A stretch of DNA of 64,000 nucleotides. Source: Cepaea nemoralis (taxonomy: Eukaryota; Mollusca; Gastropoda; Stylommatophora; Helicidae). The position numbers and the translations under genes are program-made. Shown in pieces: positions 11,351-23,720 of the stretch. The notes beneath the pieces are model-generated. The model made no database searches and had not been told where the DNA came from. It saw nothing but the letters and a program-made list of their open reading frames with translations. Location of the stretch: assembly GCA_014155875.1 (NCBI GenBank), contig JACEFZ010001381.1, forward strand, positions 1,272,265 to 1,336,264, given 5' to 3'. How positions within the stretch are numbered: position 1 is the first letter of the stretch; each line of letters starts with the position of its first letter.

Positions 11351-13046
11351 AACTAATAAACGAGCGCTGAACGCCTTTCCTATGAATGTGCGAGTTTCCG
11401 CTGTAAAAAGGTGTAATTCGAGAAACACTTGGACTTGAAACGAAGCCCTCTCTTGAAGCTATTGTATCATCATACTGAGGCACGTATGGTGTAGATGTCA
11501 TGCGATTTGCTGCCTCTCTAGTACATGATGGTGCATTGTGCAGGGAAGTTAGATTTATGCACGACTGTGCACTGTATTGTGAGGCTAGGTTGGTCCGGCC
11601 AACAACTGATTTGTTCTTGGAAGCATCTAAAACAACACTGTATTCTGTCTCTTGTTTTTCATTATCTTGACCACGTCTGCTGCCATTTAGTGAAGACACT
11701 TCTTCCAAAGGCACAGGATCGCACAATAGTTTCTGGGGTTGAAAGCGGTCAAGTGTGGGTAGTGGGCACGGACTCTTTGTAGCTCGAAGAGAAGGAATAT
11801 GTTCCTCAGAAAATGCACCAGGTTTACATTCAAGACCATAGACCCCAGCTGGATTTTTTGTAGGTGAGAAAGGGACATCTACATTCACAGTGGGATAAGA
11901 CTGACATTGAGACATCTGAAGTCCTCGAATGACACTGACTGGTGCTAACATTATCAGTGTGAGATGCTAAAGTCTCGCTTTCATGAGGATGTTTATCTTT
12001 TGGTGCTGCAGCAGACATTCTGGAAGTATTCTGTAAAGATGATGCAACTTCTATGTGGTCACAATCCACAACATTAAAGGCCTGTTGATGAGAAGGATCA
12101 TGATGTTCAGACTGCTGGGAACTGAAGCAAGGATCGTTATCAGCATCACATTCCACTCCATTATTTTGTGGACTGCTATGGTTATTGTTTAGCTGCCTGA
12201 GGCCGAAATTGTTTCCATTAAAACTTACACTTCTAGAAGAAACATTTCTGGGTCGTACTCTAGCAGCATTGCCGGAGACATTTTTCGTGTATTTGTTAAC
12301 ATCTGCAAATGACTTGCTTCTTGATACAGACTTTTCAACAAAGCAACTGTCTTTCTCTAACCGCTTATCATTATCATAAAGACAGACTTCTGACTTTGGT
12401 CTGTCTGCATTATTCTTTCGCTGAAGAAATGAACTCTCATCATCATCATCATGCCCAAAGTCTGTTGTCATTCCATTCTGATAAAAGACTCGTGTCACAG
12501 TTGTGTTGTCTGGCCCAAAAGCAGTCTCATATCGGGAGACTTTTAGATTAGGCACAGACCCATACTTTCTACTTATTCCAGACAGCCATTCGTCAGAAAG
12601 TTTGTTGGTGTCCGTGGCAGACTGTGTTGTTGAAAGCAAAGGAATAGACCCACTATTGTGTTGAGAGATGGACAAGGATTTACAGGATTCCTGAGTGGTC
12701 AAGCCATAAGACTGCTCAACAGAAACAGCTTTGTCTTCAGTGTGGTTCTGTCCATGCATGCTCATTCTATTACTGTTGAGAAAGGCACTTTGACAATAAC
12801 TTCCAGAGTTATGGTTACTATTGTCAGCAAACCGCAAATCTTCTCGAGTTCCAAACCAACTGGTGGAGTCCTGCAAGTCTTTAGTGCTTCCGTGTTGATA
12901 CCCTGTGCTGTCAAGCAGGCAGAACTTCTTTGTGAGATTCAGGATGATATTCTCCAGGGACATAGAAGACCACAAGGTGCTGGGAACATCTAACTCATTG
13001 TTACTGCAAGGTGATGAGTGACGTTGCTGGCTGTTCCCTGCCATTA
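11351..13046 (-). CDS. DEPDC1: DEPDC1 exon: large serine-rich central region, one frame break
   Basis: A 1,696-nt exon coding a long low-complexity segment rich in Ser, Asn, Asp and His, as in the poorly conserved middle of DEPDC1. It starts (V)MAGNSQQRHSS after TTTTTCAG and ends near RSFIS before GTAAGT at 11350. Reading frame 1 runs from 13046 to about 11830 and frame 2 from 11951 to 11351; they overlap around 11830-11951. With the flanking phases the exon should be a multiple of three, but it has one extra base. Either one base was inserted near 11950, or a 34-nt GT...AG stretch is an unusually short intron. No known domain is seen here. Confidence 0.75.
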
Positions 13047-13569
13047 CTGAAAAACATCAGAAGAATTTCACTTAGACAAAGTCAACAAAAGTATAAACAA
13101 AATGGCTATGATGACCAACAAATGAGGTAAAATGTAAAATGACCATTTTCTAAATTTAGGCATTAGAAAAATATGATCAGAGACATACATGTCATGACTA
13201 GCAAATGCCTAAATATGTTCAAACATAAAGTGTTATTAGCAAATAACAAATAACACTGCAGTTACTTGTTGTCATTAAAACCACAGGGTAATTTTCTCTA
13301 TAATCGTTTACCAGGTGGAAAATTAATTTCCGAATCCACACTTGCCATTAAGCATAGTTGTGGAAGAACAGATGAACTGCCTTGCCTGTAACGTACACAT
13401 GTTTTGTTTAGTGTATCCTTCAGGTTGTCTGAATATTGTTTTCTTGGTCTTTCTCTGGCTCTATATCTAGAACTTGTTTGATTGTCTGCTCTTGTCAGCA
13501 GTTGGATGGCTATGATTTTCTAAAGCGCATGGTAAAATATTTTACACTTACAATATATACTGTGTATGT

Positions 13570-13985
13570 TACACTTTTTTGTCTTCTGCTTTTCATCCCC
13601 CATGGGAGCACAGACAGTCAACAATATAATGCCAAGCCTGTCTATCCTTTGCTACCTCTCAGTCGCTTTCATGTTTTTCCCATGTTGCTTATCTGTCTTC
13701 AACTCTCTGTTCTGTGTTTTATGGTCTACCTACATTACAGACATTACACGTAGACAGTCACAATTTTTTGGGCATGTTATGAGAAGAAATGAATTGGAGA
13801 ACGTGGTGACAACTGGCAAGATCGAAGGGAAGAGACCAAGGGGAAGACTGAGAAGTAAATACCTGAATGACTTGGCCACGTGGCATAATCGAGACAGAAA
13901 TACAGAGCTGATCCACGACATCTGGAGTGAGATGGCAGAACATGACCACCCACGTTTATCAGCATGGCATATGATGGAAGGACAT
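13570..13985 (+). mobile_element. RTE-like LINE 3' fragment next to a family C scrap
   Basis: From 13741 the plus strand reads RRQSQFFGHVMRRNELENV, VTTGKIEGKRPRGRLRSKY and LNDLATWHNRD, the C-terminal signature of the RTE-like family D seen at 51420. The preceding 13570-13740 resembles the family C sequence at 7260. Both are old remnants in the intron between the exons at 14085 and 13046. The 177-aa frame covering both is not a host gene. Confidence 0.65.
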
Positions 13986-14084
13986 TTCTTTTTGCCTTTT
14001 GGTTTTGAGAGAAAAAAAAACTTTATAGCTGTGGTATTCCATGGCTTTATGCTACAACATACAACAAAACAGAATCCAGCTCAC

Positions 14085-14225
14085 CAAACACATTTGTAAC
14101 AATGTCGTATAGGCTGTAGGGCACAAGGGGCTGCTCTTGTCTGAGAAAGTAATCTTTGACAACACCAAACACATCTTTCTCAAACCCTGGATAGTTGGGC
14201 AGTCCTGGTTCTGGAGGTTCTGGCC
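14085..14225 (-). CDS. DEPDC1: DEPDC1 exon: RhoGAP-like region, YPGFEKDVF segment
   Basis: 141 nt. It encodes PEPPEPGLPNYPGFEKDVF, then VVKDYFL, a short QEQPLVPYSLYD stretch and IVTNVFG. It aligns with the Y-GFERDVF...IADYFL..PEPLL..YYELFVNIL block of vertebrate DEPDC1, which is the end of the RhoGAP-like fold. The acceptor is TTTTTTTCAG; the donor GTGAGC lies at 14084-14083, phase 1. A proline-glutamate PEPPEP insert precedes the conserved tyrosine. Confidence 0.9.
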
Positions 14226-14229
14226 CTGA

Positions 14230-16200
14230 AAAAAATATGGTTAAAACTGTTGATTTTTGCAACAGAAATCTGCCTGTTAACTTTTATAAAACAACATCTG
14301 TCATTTATCTTTTATGAAACAATCTTTTTGTAACATCTTACAAGAACAAAACATGCACCTGTATCATCAAACCACAGCACACTCCAGAGATCCAATCACA
14401 CAAACATTTACATCTCACTGTTGACCATCACTATTTTCAATACAGCAAATTAAATGAACATTCTTTTTTCTTTTCTTTCACTAAACACAGATAAACACAA
14501 AACTGAGTCAAAGGGCTGAAACAAAAACTGCATCAAGCATGTTTATAGCATTTCAATACCATCAATAATTTTTGTATTCTTAACATTTGGTATTTCTTTC
14601 TATCAGAAATTGTGCACGAAAAGCACTAGTATTAGATACTTTTAGTTGTTGCTCAATATTTTATTTTGCTATCATAACCAGCGTCAGTCTCTCAAATATA
14701 CTTTTCTCTTAGAGACATGAAATCCACATGAAGGGAGCGATATCTTTCAAGTAGGAAGGGCAATCCTTGACTCGATGGAACCCTAGCTAATTAAAGTGAC
14801 AATATAATGGAATCCCAGTAACAGCAACATACCAGGGAAATAAGAAAACTGGTAATAAACTGACCAAATGAGGAGTCCCAAAACAACAGAGAAGACTGAC
14901 TGAATAGATATGCAAAGGAAACAACAGCCAAACTCATTTTACTTGTGTCCAAACCAAAAGCCAATGATAAAATCAATGGTCTAAGCAGAAAAAAAAGAAT
15001 CCCCAGTGTAATGTTCTAGTTTTGAACAGTAGTTGTCAGAATTAATAGCCATTTAAACTATATGAATATAAAACATGAGATTACAGTCATTTCCCTCAAA
15101 CTTATGAAACAACCAGTTACCGTCTCATTGAGTGCCTAGCACTTTCAAACACCAGGGAAAACTCCTACAATTGACAACAGATAGTAATTTATTCTATGGC
15201 TTCCTGGAACAGCTGATCAGGACCTGCACCGTTAAAAGAAAGCCACTGGGGCTATCAAGAGTAGACAATTCAGCATCACTGGGATCAACAACAGACATAA
15301 AAGTCTGCTACTTATTTCTGCATCACTAAAAGTCTGTAACAATTGGTATTTGCTTTGTGCATATATGACACAATGTTTAGGTTTGCATATGTTTTTGCCA
15401 TCCTCTTGCACCAGTGATGAAAGTATGACACACATTTTGATATCTTACACAAGTCAATAGATTAAGTGACCACCAGATACTTTATGAATCCATGTTGTTA
15501 TGGTTTGTGCGTTAAATATTATTAGATCACTAGCAGAGCAGTCTACAAGAGCCAGTTACTGTAGGTTTTACACATCAAAGAATTACAACAGCTATTCTTA
15601 CAGGTTTTTTAATTAAAAGGGAACAAAGTAGGGCAGAAGTTATGCCAGGTTCATCTTATGGTCTTGACTGTTTGGATTTTCACAAAAATAAGAAAACATA
15701 CATTCTTCCTCTCGATGTAGAAAGACCTGTGTACATGTTAAAAATCCCTCAGTAGCTGGAAACTATAAAGAGCAGGCCAAATTTCTAAATTAAAGAATAG
15801 CAACCCACACAAGAAATATAGCATATTTGTGATTCTGCTGCACACACACATAGATGTGTGTGCACTGTGTTGCGATTCTGAGTGTGTGCTTTATGAGAGG
15901 AGACTGGAGCACTTATGGAGATATCAACTGTATTTGAATTTCTCAGCTCTTACATGTGACAGGGTCAGCCTGAGTGAACAGTATTACATGACACATATTA
16001 GCAATACTATATACATCTCAATGATAAAAGCCTACATTAAACAATGTCAATCACATACTTTTAACTGACACCAATATTTTCTTCAATTTAATTACTACAG
16101 CCAAGTCTACTTATTTTTCAACACTTCACTTATTGTAAGAATAATATTTTATTGAAAGAGAACTACTTTTTTTAAAAATCTTTCCTAAATTAGTCATTTT
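14230..16200. other. Intron sequence, nothing recognised
   Basis: AT-rich intron between the exons at 16889 and 14225. No open frame with family resemblance, no tandem array and no clear mobile element was recognised. A short CA/GT-rich patch lies near 15840. Confidence 0.5.
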
Positions 16201-16204
16201 TTTT

Positions 16205-16460
16205 TAAAATGTTGCATATCCCTTACAGGATGTTGCAGTCAGCACCAGCATTTTTCAGCTACTGTTGATGTACTAGGCAAGTTTTTACGTTCAGTAGTTT
16301 GCTATTGCTTTCTGAACGACAGGCTCCCATACCAACACATTATAACACAACACAACACTGTCTGCTGCACAAATCAGTCACAGCTGCGTTTCGAACGCCT
16401 GGTAGGTGGCTCACAAACCGCATTCGCAAGCCTTTGGCCGCGGAGACCAGCAAATTAGTC
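16205..16460 (-). mobile_element. tRNA-derived SINE, family S2
   Basis: On the minus strand it begins GCTGGTCTCCGCGGCCAAAG and carries a GGCGTTCGAAACGC B-box-like stretch, then the S2 body with ACTGAACGTAAAAACTTGCC and the GACTGCAACATCC end. It is one of the better-kept S2 copies and lies in the intron close to exon 16889. Confidence 0.65.
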
Positions 16461-16888
16461 AAACATTATCTAAATTTTAATGCTTAAATAATCAAATTTA
16501 ATGGTGATTTCAAAAGTACATCAGTATCAGAAGTGATTGGCAATATACGAGCCATAAGGCTGTGGACAGATACGATCACCAGTGCCACACTGCATGAACT
16601 AAAAAATCATTAACAAAGACATTGATGGGGGTTCTCTCACATATCGTATAGCTTAGAAAAAAAAGACATATACCATACTTTTAAAATTATACAATCCCAT
16701 ATTTTGACTTTAATGGCTGTGGTAAAAGTTGGTTCAATTATAGAACTCTATTATACAGTTTAAAAAAGGTTCAAATGCTTTTTAAGCCTTGCAAAACAGT
16801 ACTAAAACTGAACGAGCTGTATCACAAGAAACAGTGTCACATAGAAGAGAGAATGATACAGGTAGGTTACTGAAAATGTTATACTTAC

Positions 16889-17067
16889 AACGAGCCAAGC
16901 ATTTCATTGCAGACATGACCCAATGAGGAAGCTGCTCCTTGGCATCTATGTTGGTCACAACACCACTCTTGTTCAGATAAATGCAGTTATGCATCACATT
17001 ATAACCATCGACTAGATCAGTGCTAATGACATCGCCTAAGTTTGCCACTCCGAGAACTTGCTTGCAT
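16889..17067 (-). CDS. DEPDC1: DEPDC1 exon: start of RhoGAP-like region
   Basis: After the completed Arg codon it reads CKQVLGVANLGDVI, then a Tyr-Asn-Val-Met segment and LPHWVMSAMKCLAR. The LPHWV-SAMKCLA motif is nearly invariant in DEPDC1 proteins and makes this the most secure exon. The acceptor is TTGTAG and the donor GTAAGTAT at 16888. It leaves in phase 1 with T, completed by GG of the next exon to Trp, the residue expected after CLA-R/N. The RhoGAP-like domain of this family is usually considered to lack the catalytic arginine finger, and none is evident here. Confidence 0.9.
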
Positions 17068-17194
17068 CTACAACAGAGTTGTTACATTATTGCTTTCATG
17101 TCATCAGCAAATGCAGAAACATACACGCTGACTGCCAGAGTTGCAAAGAAATAATTTCACAATTAACCCACTACATTTTCTTTCCCATAAAAAC

Positions 17195-17440
17195 TTGCAA
17201 ATAGGGGCAGACATGGCTGAGAGGTATGGTGTCTGTCTCAGGCACAGATGGTATTGGGTTCAAACTCAATATAGGACTGGGAATTTTTCCTCTAAGAACA
17301 ACTGGTATTTAATGGTATCACATGTCCCCCTGAAAAGACAAAATAAAATGGTATCTAATGGTATCACACGTCCCCCTGATTTCTTGGGAAGTGAGCCTTC
17401 CGAAATAACGGCACGTTAAAAATCCCACAGAGCTGGAAAT
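17195..17440 (+). mobile_element. tRNA-derived SINE, family S3
   Basis: Begins GGGGCAGACATGGCTGAGAG and GTATGGTGTCTGTCTCAGG, then GGGTTCAAACTC. The A box (TGGCTGAGAGGT) and B box (GGGTTCAAACTC) spacing fits an RNA polymerase III promoter of tRNA origin. The head resembles family S1 at 24129-24050. It has a short internal duplication: the TGGTATCACATGTCCCCCTG block recurs at 17350. Confidence 0.65.
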
Positions 17441-17488
17441 CTCAACCAGTACGCTGTAACGCCACTGCCATAGATTTTTTAAAAAATT

Positions 17489-17492
<4 letters not shown>

Positions 17493-17528
<36 letters not shown>

Positions 17529-17543
17529 GGGGGGGGGGGGGGG
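17493..17543 (+). repeat. Poly(G) tract, about 50 nt
   Basis: An almost pure G run broken by one A, followed by a short GT run. Such a tract is hard to sequence and its length is unreliable. The proline-rich minus-strand frames here are artefacts of it. Confidence 0.9.
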
Positions 17544-17627
17544 TGTGTGTGTCCCATGGGTAGAGAGTCCAATACCTTGGATGGAATCTGTCAAAAGGAA
17601 GCAAACCTTACCAAATGCATGCCAACC

Positions 17628-17985
17628 CCAGACGTTTGAGGTGCATAGCTGGGTGTGTCGCACACCCCAGACACTGACGTTTGAGGTGCATAGCCAGGTG
17701 TGTCGCACACCCCCAGACACTAACATTTGAGGTGCACAGCTGGGTGTGTCGCACACCCCCAGACACTGACGTTTGAGGTGCATAGCTGAGTGTGTCACAC
17801 ACCTTAGACACTGAAGTTTGAGGTGCATAGCTGGGTGTGTCGCACCCCCAGACACTAACGTTTGAGGTGCATAGCTAGGTGTGTCGCACACCCCAGACAC
17901 TGACGTTTGAGGTGCATAGCTAGGTGTGTCGCACACCCCAGACAATGACGTTTGAGGTGCATAGCTAGGTGTGTTGCACACCCCT
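17628..17985. repeat. 45-46-bp minisatellite, 8 copies
   Basis: Unit GACGTTTGAGGTGCATAGCT followed by GGGTGTGTCGCACACCCCAG and ACACT. Each unit contains the small inverted repeat GGGTGTGTCGCACACCC, so transcripts could form a row of hairpins. Copies differ by a few bases. It lies upstream of exon 17067, in the 11-kb intron. Confidence 0.93.
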
Positions 17986-17999
17986 AAAAAGATGGACAC

Positions 18000-20900
18000 A
18001 GAAAAAGAAGAAAATATGCAAACTACAATAGAATGGTGATATGTCTAGATCACTGTGGTATACTGACTCACAAGCCGTTACTAGCTGTCAAGATCTCCTC
18101 AAATTAAAACTAAATTGTACTAGAATGTAAGCGACTGGTACAATTAAACTTGGGGGATGATGGAAAATCGACACCGCCCGGATTGGAAAACACACACTTC
18201 AGGAATCAAGAGTGGATATGGGGTAAAACTTCAACACGGAGAAAGCTGAGATATAAACAGCTACAATCAGTTTTCCGGCCTCAATGTACCAACAAACAGC
18301 GACTGGTAGCAAACCAAGATGTGCATGCAGAATGGTAGCTTTTAACTCGCCACGACTAAGTGAGAAAATTGTCTAAAGAGAAGAAGGACCATACATGCAG
18401 CAGCCAGTATTTGGAAACAACCAAATCTATGACCTTACTTCATGGTGATGTCAAATGTTGACACGTATTGTGAAGCTGTCGTGTTTTGATGAGGTGAATA
18501 TAATTTAGTTTAAATCTTAGTTAGTTGTGAGCCTATTTTCCCAGAAGAGAGTTGGTAAGTAGACTCGGTGAACACCTGTGGTGAACTAAGAAGTTAATTT
18601 AATTGTTATAGTTTATAGATAAACTATTAATTAAGAATACCCATATTGAATGTTATTTTCTCCCAAAAGTAAACACCTGACTTAATGTATAAAAAGCATT
18701 AATCCAAGTTGTACATTTAATTCTTAAGCAACTCAATCTACAATGATTTGGAATGGTGAGTTCTTAAAGAATTTAATTTAGTACAAACTGAATAATATTA
18801 TACTCAGTTATCATAGTCATAAGATAAACTGTACATTAGGAGAAAACTGCAGTGTTTATTTTCTCCCAGCTAAGCAACTTAGTTAATGTATAAAACATTA
18901 GACACATGTTATACATTTTATTTCTTAAGCATGAAACTGAATCTACAATGAATTAGAGTGACTTAAGGAACTTCAGAATTCTTAGTACAGTGGTAAGGAC
19001 ATAATGTATATGGCCCACTGGTAAGATTAAAAACTAGTTTACATGTGCCAGCACTAATAGAGAATTTAGTGGAATGTGTATAGTCAAGTAGATTGAGCAC
19101 ATTAGTCAGTAAATTTATTTTTTTACATGAGCACATGGACAACCAAATAGTTTTCTTTTAATTCATGAACCCATGAGAACCACCCAGAGTTCTACAGGTA
19201 TCATAATTTGTGTGATGGTACAGCCCACTTGGGGTAAGGCAAATATATAAACATGGCTGTTAACCATGGGCAATAATAATATTTGTGCCTCATAATAGTT
19301 CGTAACCAACCGCCATGCAAGAAGTATTTTAATTCATAATGCCTGAATATGAATTGGATATACCACCTAAATTGTATGTATTTTATGAGAACATGTGAAA
19401 ACTCCTGGATTTCCTATTGCTAAATCCTGGATGAATTGCCTAAGTGTGTCTAATGATCACAATGATCACTATGACATTGTTGATAACATGTCTGTGAGGA
19501 TTCATGTGTGATTTCATCATTGTTAAACAGATGTGAATGTATCATTTCATAAAACCCACCAGCATGCATGACTACAAGTTAGGTTGAAGGATGAGATTCC
19601 CTTGTAATGTCATTCTTGGTGAATCTGTGAATGTATTCTGTGTAAAGCACCTACATATGCATGATTGTCATCCATACAGATATGATTGTGTCTGAAGAAT
19701 GGGTGAGATCTCATTGTGATGCCATATGGTGTAAACATGTTATGTTGTCATTTGGAAATCACATAAGTACCCACCTTACATGACAGTATGAAGGATGTGT
19801 GATGAATGATTCCTATATGATTCCCCCTACCAATATGAATGTGTCTATGGACTGAGTGAAATTATCATACATACATATGAATGATGTCAGAGAGAGTGAA
19901 GTGACCTCACCTGCACAGAGGGAGATGTTGACTGATGCATGAGGAAATTGAGTGAGTGAGTGAAGTTACCTGCTGAGAGAGAGGGAGTATAAGCCAACAG
20001 TCAATCTCATGATAGCCGGCAACTTTGATGTGGAATGCCATGCCTATCAGAGAAATGCTTCGGTGTACCCCATAAACTAAAAAATAATTTAGTACACTCC
20101 GGCGCATAACACCACTTTGTATAAAGTATCATTCATATCCCTATCATCTAGTCTTGTGCGCTAAGCACGACACAAACCATATCATACATTACGCATAGCA
20201 CCAGCCTCTGTGTTTGGAATTTAAGCAAAATCCCACTTTGTAGTTCATGTTAACACATATGATCTATTGTGATGATAACAATGTACTACCAAAATAATGA
20301 TAATGATTGTAATGACAATGTAATAATTATGAAAATAATGATAATGATTTTAATTACAATGATTATAAAAACCATGATGATGTTGATAATAATCAATATT
20401 ACATCCATGAGAATGGAAGAAATCTTCTCACTTGAAGCATTTAATGAAGAAGAATACACCTGAATGCTATACAAGAATAATACCAGAATGTACTTATCTT
20501 GTTTATAAGCAAATACTCATGGAAATGGGAACTGATTTTTAAAAGCTCTTAATGTATAAGACCCTTTTTCTTGAATAGGAAAAGATGAAGTAGAGAACAA
20601 AACTAGATACAGAAGAGAATGGTCAACATAATTGTTAATTTCCCAATCACTCAAGGTATTACTTCTATAAACCTGAGGACAGGCATAGGTGATGATGAAA
20701 CTACACATCTGCTAGTTAAACCTTGAACCCCTGATAGTGGAAAATTGGATTGAGAGCCAACAACTATGTTGGTGATAACTACATGAAAACACCATGACTA
20801 TCTTTCTATGTTTATTTTATCTAAAGAACAGGATCCATTTTATTGTTTTCACTGGTTATGTTCTTAGGCTTTTACATGTAAATTCTAATGTCATATTTCT

Positions 20901-21450
20901 GATATTATTAGAATTATGTGATTGATGGAATTTCAGGTAGTGGTCTTATTCATGTCAATCCAGACCTGACTTGGTGAAGTTTGAATGCAGCACCTGTTGA
21001 GTGAGCACATGGTTGAGTGATGCCCTTGATAGAGTAGCGCAGAAACATATCTACCTGCAACCATTCCATTTGTCTCATAGGAGAGGTAATCTTTATTTAA
21101 ACAATTACCGGCTGTGAGAAAAGAAAACCAAGAGCCAACTTATGTTCTACTACGCCCAGGAACAATAATACTACAATTGATGATAGCCAGAGTGATTCCC
21201 AAAGCTGGAAGTGGAGAATCCTGATTGGAGACAGTTCTTTTTTTTCAGATCATCCAGACCAGTAAAAGATTAGCATTACATGCCACTAAAAAACAAATAT
21301 AACTGTTAATATCTACGTTATAATTGGCACATCAATTCTGTATAATTATGTATATGTATATGTCCTCATTTTATGACAGGAAATTGTAATTTTGAAAGCA
21401 ATTTACAAAATCCATATTGGTGTTTATTAACCCCACCCGGGGTCAAGGTT
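18000..21450. other. Intron sequence with diverged internal repeats
   Basis: No gene is seen. The 18640-18740 block (TATTTTCTCCCAAAAGTAAA ... TTAATGTATAAAAAGCATTA ... CTACAATGATTTGGA) recurs in diverged form at 18855-18965. At 19500-19890 another loose repeat has GTGAATGTATC- and ATGCATGA-type blocks. 20280-20400 is an AATGATAATGAT-rich microsatellite. The first two could be an old LTR or satellite remnant, but no termini were found. Confidence 0.45.
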
Positions 21451-21578
21451 AATGTATAAAAAAATTTATTTTCCGTCATACAGTTAATTACAGATGAAAA
21501 TTTTGGTTGGGGGCCCCAAAAAACCCTTTAGGGAAAAAATGGGGGTATAAAAAAAGGGAAAATAAAATTTCAGTATCC

Positions 21579-21643
<65 letters not shown>

Positions 21644-22135
21644 ATTCCTTTTTGGGGTTTTTTTTTTTAAAAAACTTTTTTTTTATTTCTTTTGTTTTTT
21701 TTTCCCCCAACAAAAAATTTTGGGAAAAAAAATTTTTTTGTAAAAAAACCCCAAAAAAAAAATAAATTAATTAAACGGGGCAAAGAATTTTTTTTTTTTA
21801 GGAAAGGGTTTTATAAAAAAATCCTTTTGTTTTTTTAAAGGGTCATGTAAATTTTTTTTTAAATTTCCCCTGAAGAATTTTTAAATTTAAAAGGGGAAAA
21901 ATTTTAAAAAAATTATAAAGGGAAAATTTTTTTTTTCCTAAAGGGTTTCCTTGGTTTTTTTTTTTTCCTAAAAATTTTGGCCCTTTAAAAAAAAAAAGGG
22001 GGTCACTTTGGGAAAAAATAATTTTTTTCTTTTTCTCTGGGGGGTGAGCCTCAATAAAACCCCGACAATCCCTGGGCCTTAAACCCAAATTAAAAATGGT
22101 TTGAAAAACAAAACAAAATAAAAGATGCTTAATTG
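21450..22135. other. Homopolymer-inflated block of suspect quality
   Basis: Almost every run is stretched: T26, A39, and repeated GGGG, CCCC, AAAA and TTTT runs of 4-10 with hardly any mixed sequence. It begins just after ordinary sequence at 21420 and ends just before a normal hAT element. The pattern looks like an uncorrected low-quality consensus. Frames of 78 and 108 codons across it are meaningless. Confidence 0.75.
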
Positions 22136-22143
22136 TGCTAGAC

Positions 22144-22863
22144 CAGGGGTGGGCAAACTTTTTGTGCATAGGGCCACATTGACAAATGTAAAGCTATTGG
22201 GGGGCCGCATATATATTATGTCCACTTTGTTTACAGCAACCTATCACAATAAGTAATTATGAATTATTTATAGGTTATTAAACAGTATAAATAAAAAATT
22301 TTCGCAATTTTATTTTACTTATACACTTATACATTATATTTTACAATATGGACAAAAAGTTTTACTAATTTGTTAACAAGATTTTACAATTTTTTTTATT
22401 ATAATAAAATTTTTTTATTATCTATCAATGGCTTTAATTTAGACACAAACGACTACATTGTCACTACAATTGTTGATTTCTAATGAGATGTATGTAACTG
22501 CTTGCAATTTGTGACAATATTCTTGAAATCTGGAGCAAGTTTACTTGTTGAAATTTGCATGACAGCATGCAAGGTGCAGTTTGACAATAAAGACCTATTC
22601 TTAGATTTGTTGATCTTCAAGCAAGAAAATGCTTGTTTGCAAATGTATGTTGATCCAAACAATGATAAAAGTTTACTAAATAGAAAATTAGAAAGAAATT
22701 TTATCAAAAATGTTAAAACAATCATAACGATAATGAAATTCTGTAAAATTAAAAAAAAAATAAAAACCAAGTAAAAATGTGTATTTCTAAATGCTCTCAG
22801 GGGCCGCATAATATCAGTTGTCAGGCTGCATGTGGCCCGTGGGCCATAGTTTTCCCACCCCTG
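22144..22863 (+). mobile_element. hAT-like non-autonomous element, 720 bp
   Basis: Terminal inverted repeats CAGGGGTGGGCAAACT and (reverse complement of the right end) CAGGGGTGGGAAAACT are flanked by the 8-bp direct repeat TGCTAGAC at 22136-22143 and 22864-22871. Eight-bp target duplications and CAGGGGTGG ends are hAT hallmarks. The AT-rich interior keeps a 90-codon plus-strand frame (22502-22774) with a KSGASLLVEICMTA stretch that may be a transposase remnant. Confidence 0.88.
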
Positions 22864-23720
22864 TGCTAGACTAATAATGAAAAGTAGCAGGAAAAAAACC
22901 TGGCCAAAAAAAAACATGCTGACAGGAGACAGATACACATGGCATAAATCGTATAGAATTAAACAAGGGATAGTGGGAGAAGGCAAACTGTCCTTCCTGT
23001 ACATGAAACAAGCTGTCTGGCTTATTTAGTAAATGAAACGAAAGCCATGTTGACACTGGGGATGTGGTACTAGGCCCATATTTTTAGACCAAAAGGCAAG
23101 CAATGGATGATGTAGTTAGTATCATGCTGGCCGCCTTTAACTCCCAAAACAATTTTCCAGTATCATTGTTATGAGGTCCCAGAGCCATATGATCATGTAA
23201 GAAATAATCCCCACCTCTTGGGGAATTTGTGTGAACCTGCAGCTCCAGGTGCACACTGCAGAGTAATATATTAAGTGAATAGATTAATTATATTTTGGCT
23301 GAAATACTCAACACGCAGTCACTAATACTGTTCAAATGTGGAGTATTTGTTATCCCCAAAGTAATAGCAGATTCACAATAAATTCTTTATGTCTGCACAA
23401 GATTGGTTAGAAACACCTAACTGCTAAGTCTCAGCATATATGAAATGCCTTTGCCTTGATAACTTTATGGCCACAATTTAAGTTGAGAGATGGCCGAACT
23501 TCAAATGGCATGGCCTAATGACTGTACAGGGTTGCAAAAGACAAACTCTCTTTACTACACATACTAGTATATGTTTGGTTACTCGATTTGCTAACTGTTA
23601 TCTGTTCATATGATATATAACTCTGCAATATGCACCTGATGAGATGGGCAAAATACGCCAGGCAACAAATTGTACAACACACTGTTAATTGTTTCTATGT
23701 TTAAATTCATTAAGGAACTA

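Noticed and set aside
11915..11960. A 34-nt intron inside the DEPDC1 large exon, since removing a GT...AG stretch restores the frame
   Set aside because: 34 nt is too short for typical animal splicing and a one-base indel explains the same frame change; kept only as an alternative.
11525..12993. Plus-strand frames of 64-111 codons
   Set aside because: They are antisense to the DEPDC1 large exon and have no family resemblance.
17318..17999. Proline-rich frames with periodic GVCDTPSYAPQT text
   Set aside because: Produced by the poly(G) tract and the 45-bp minisatellite.
18456..20110. Possible second solo LTR, since a TGTTGACAC start and a CATAACA end lie about 1.65 kb apart
   Set aside because: No target duplication could be found and the internal repeats do not require an LTR explanation.
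20269..20474. Overlapping frames of about 62 codons on both strands
   Set aside because: They arise from an AATGATAATGAT-type microsatellite with biased isoleucine/methionine translation.
21507..22169. Lysine/phenylalanine-rich frames of 78 and 108 codons
   Set aside because: They are homopolymer translations in a block of suspect quality.
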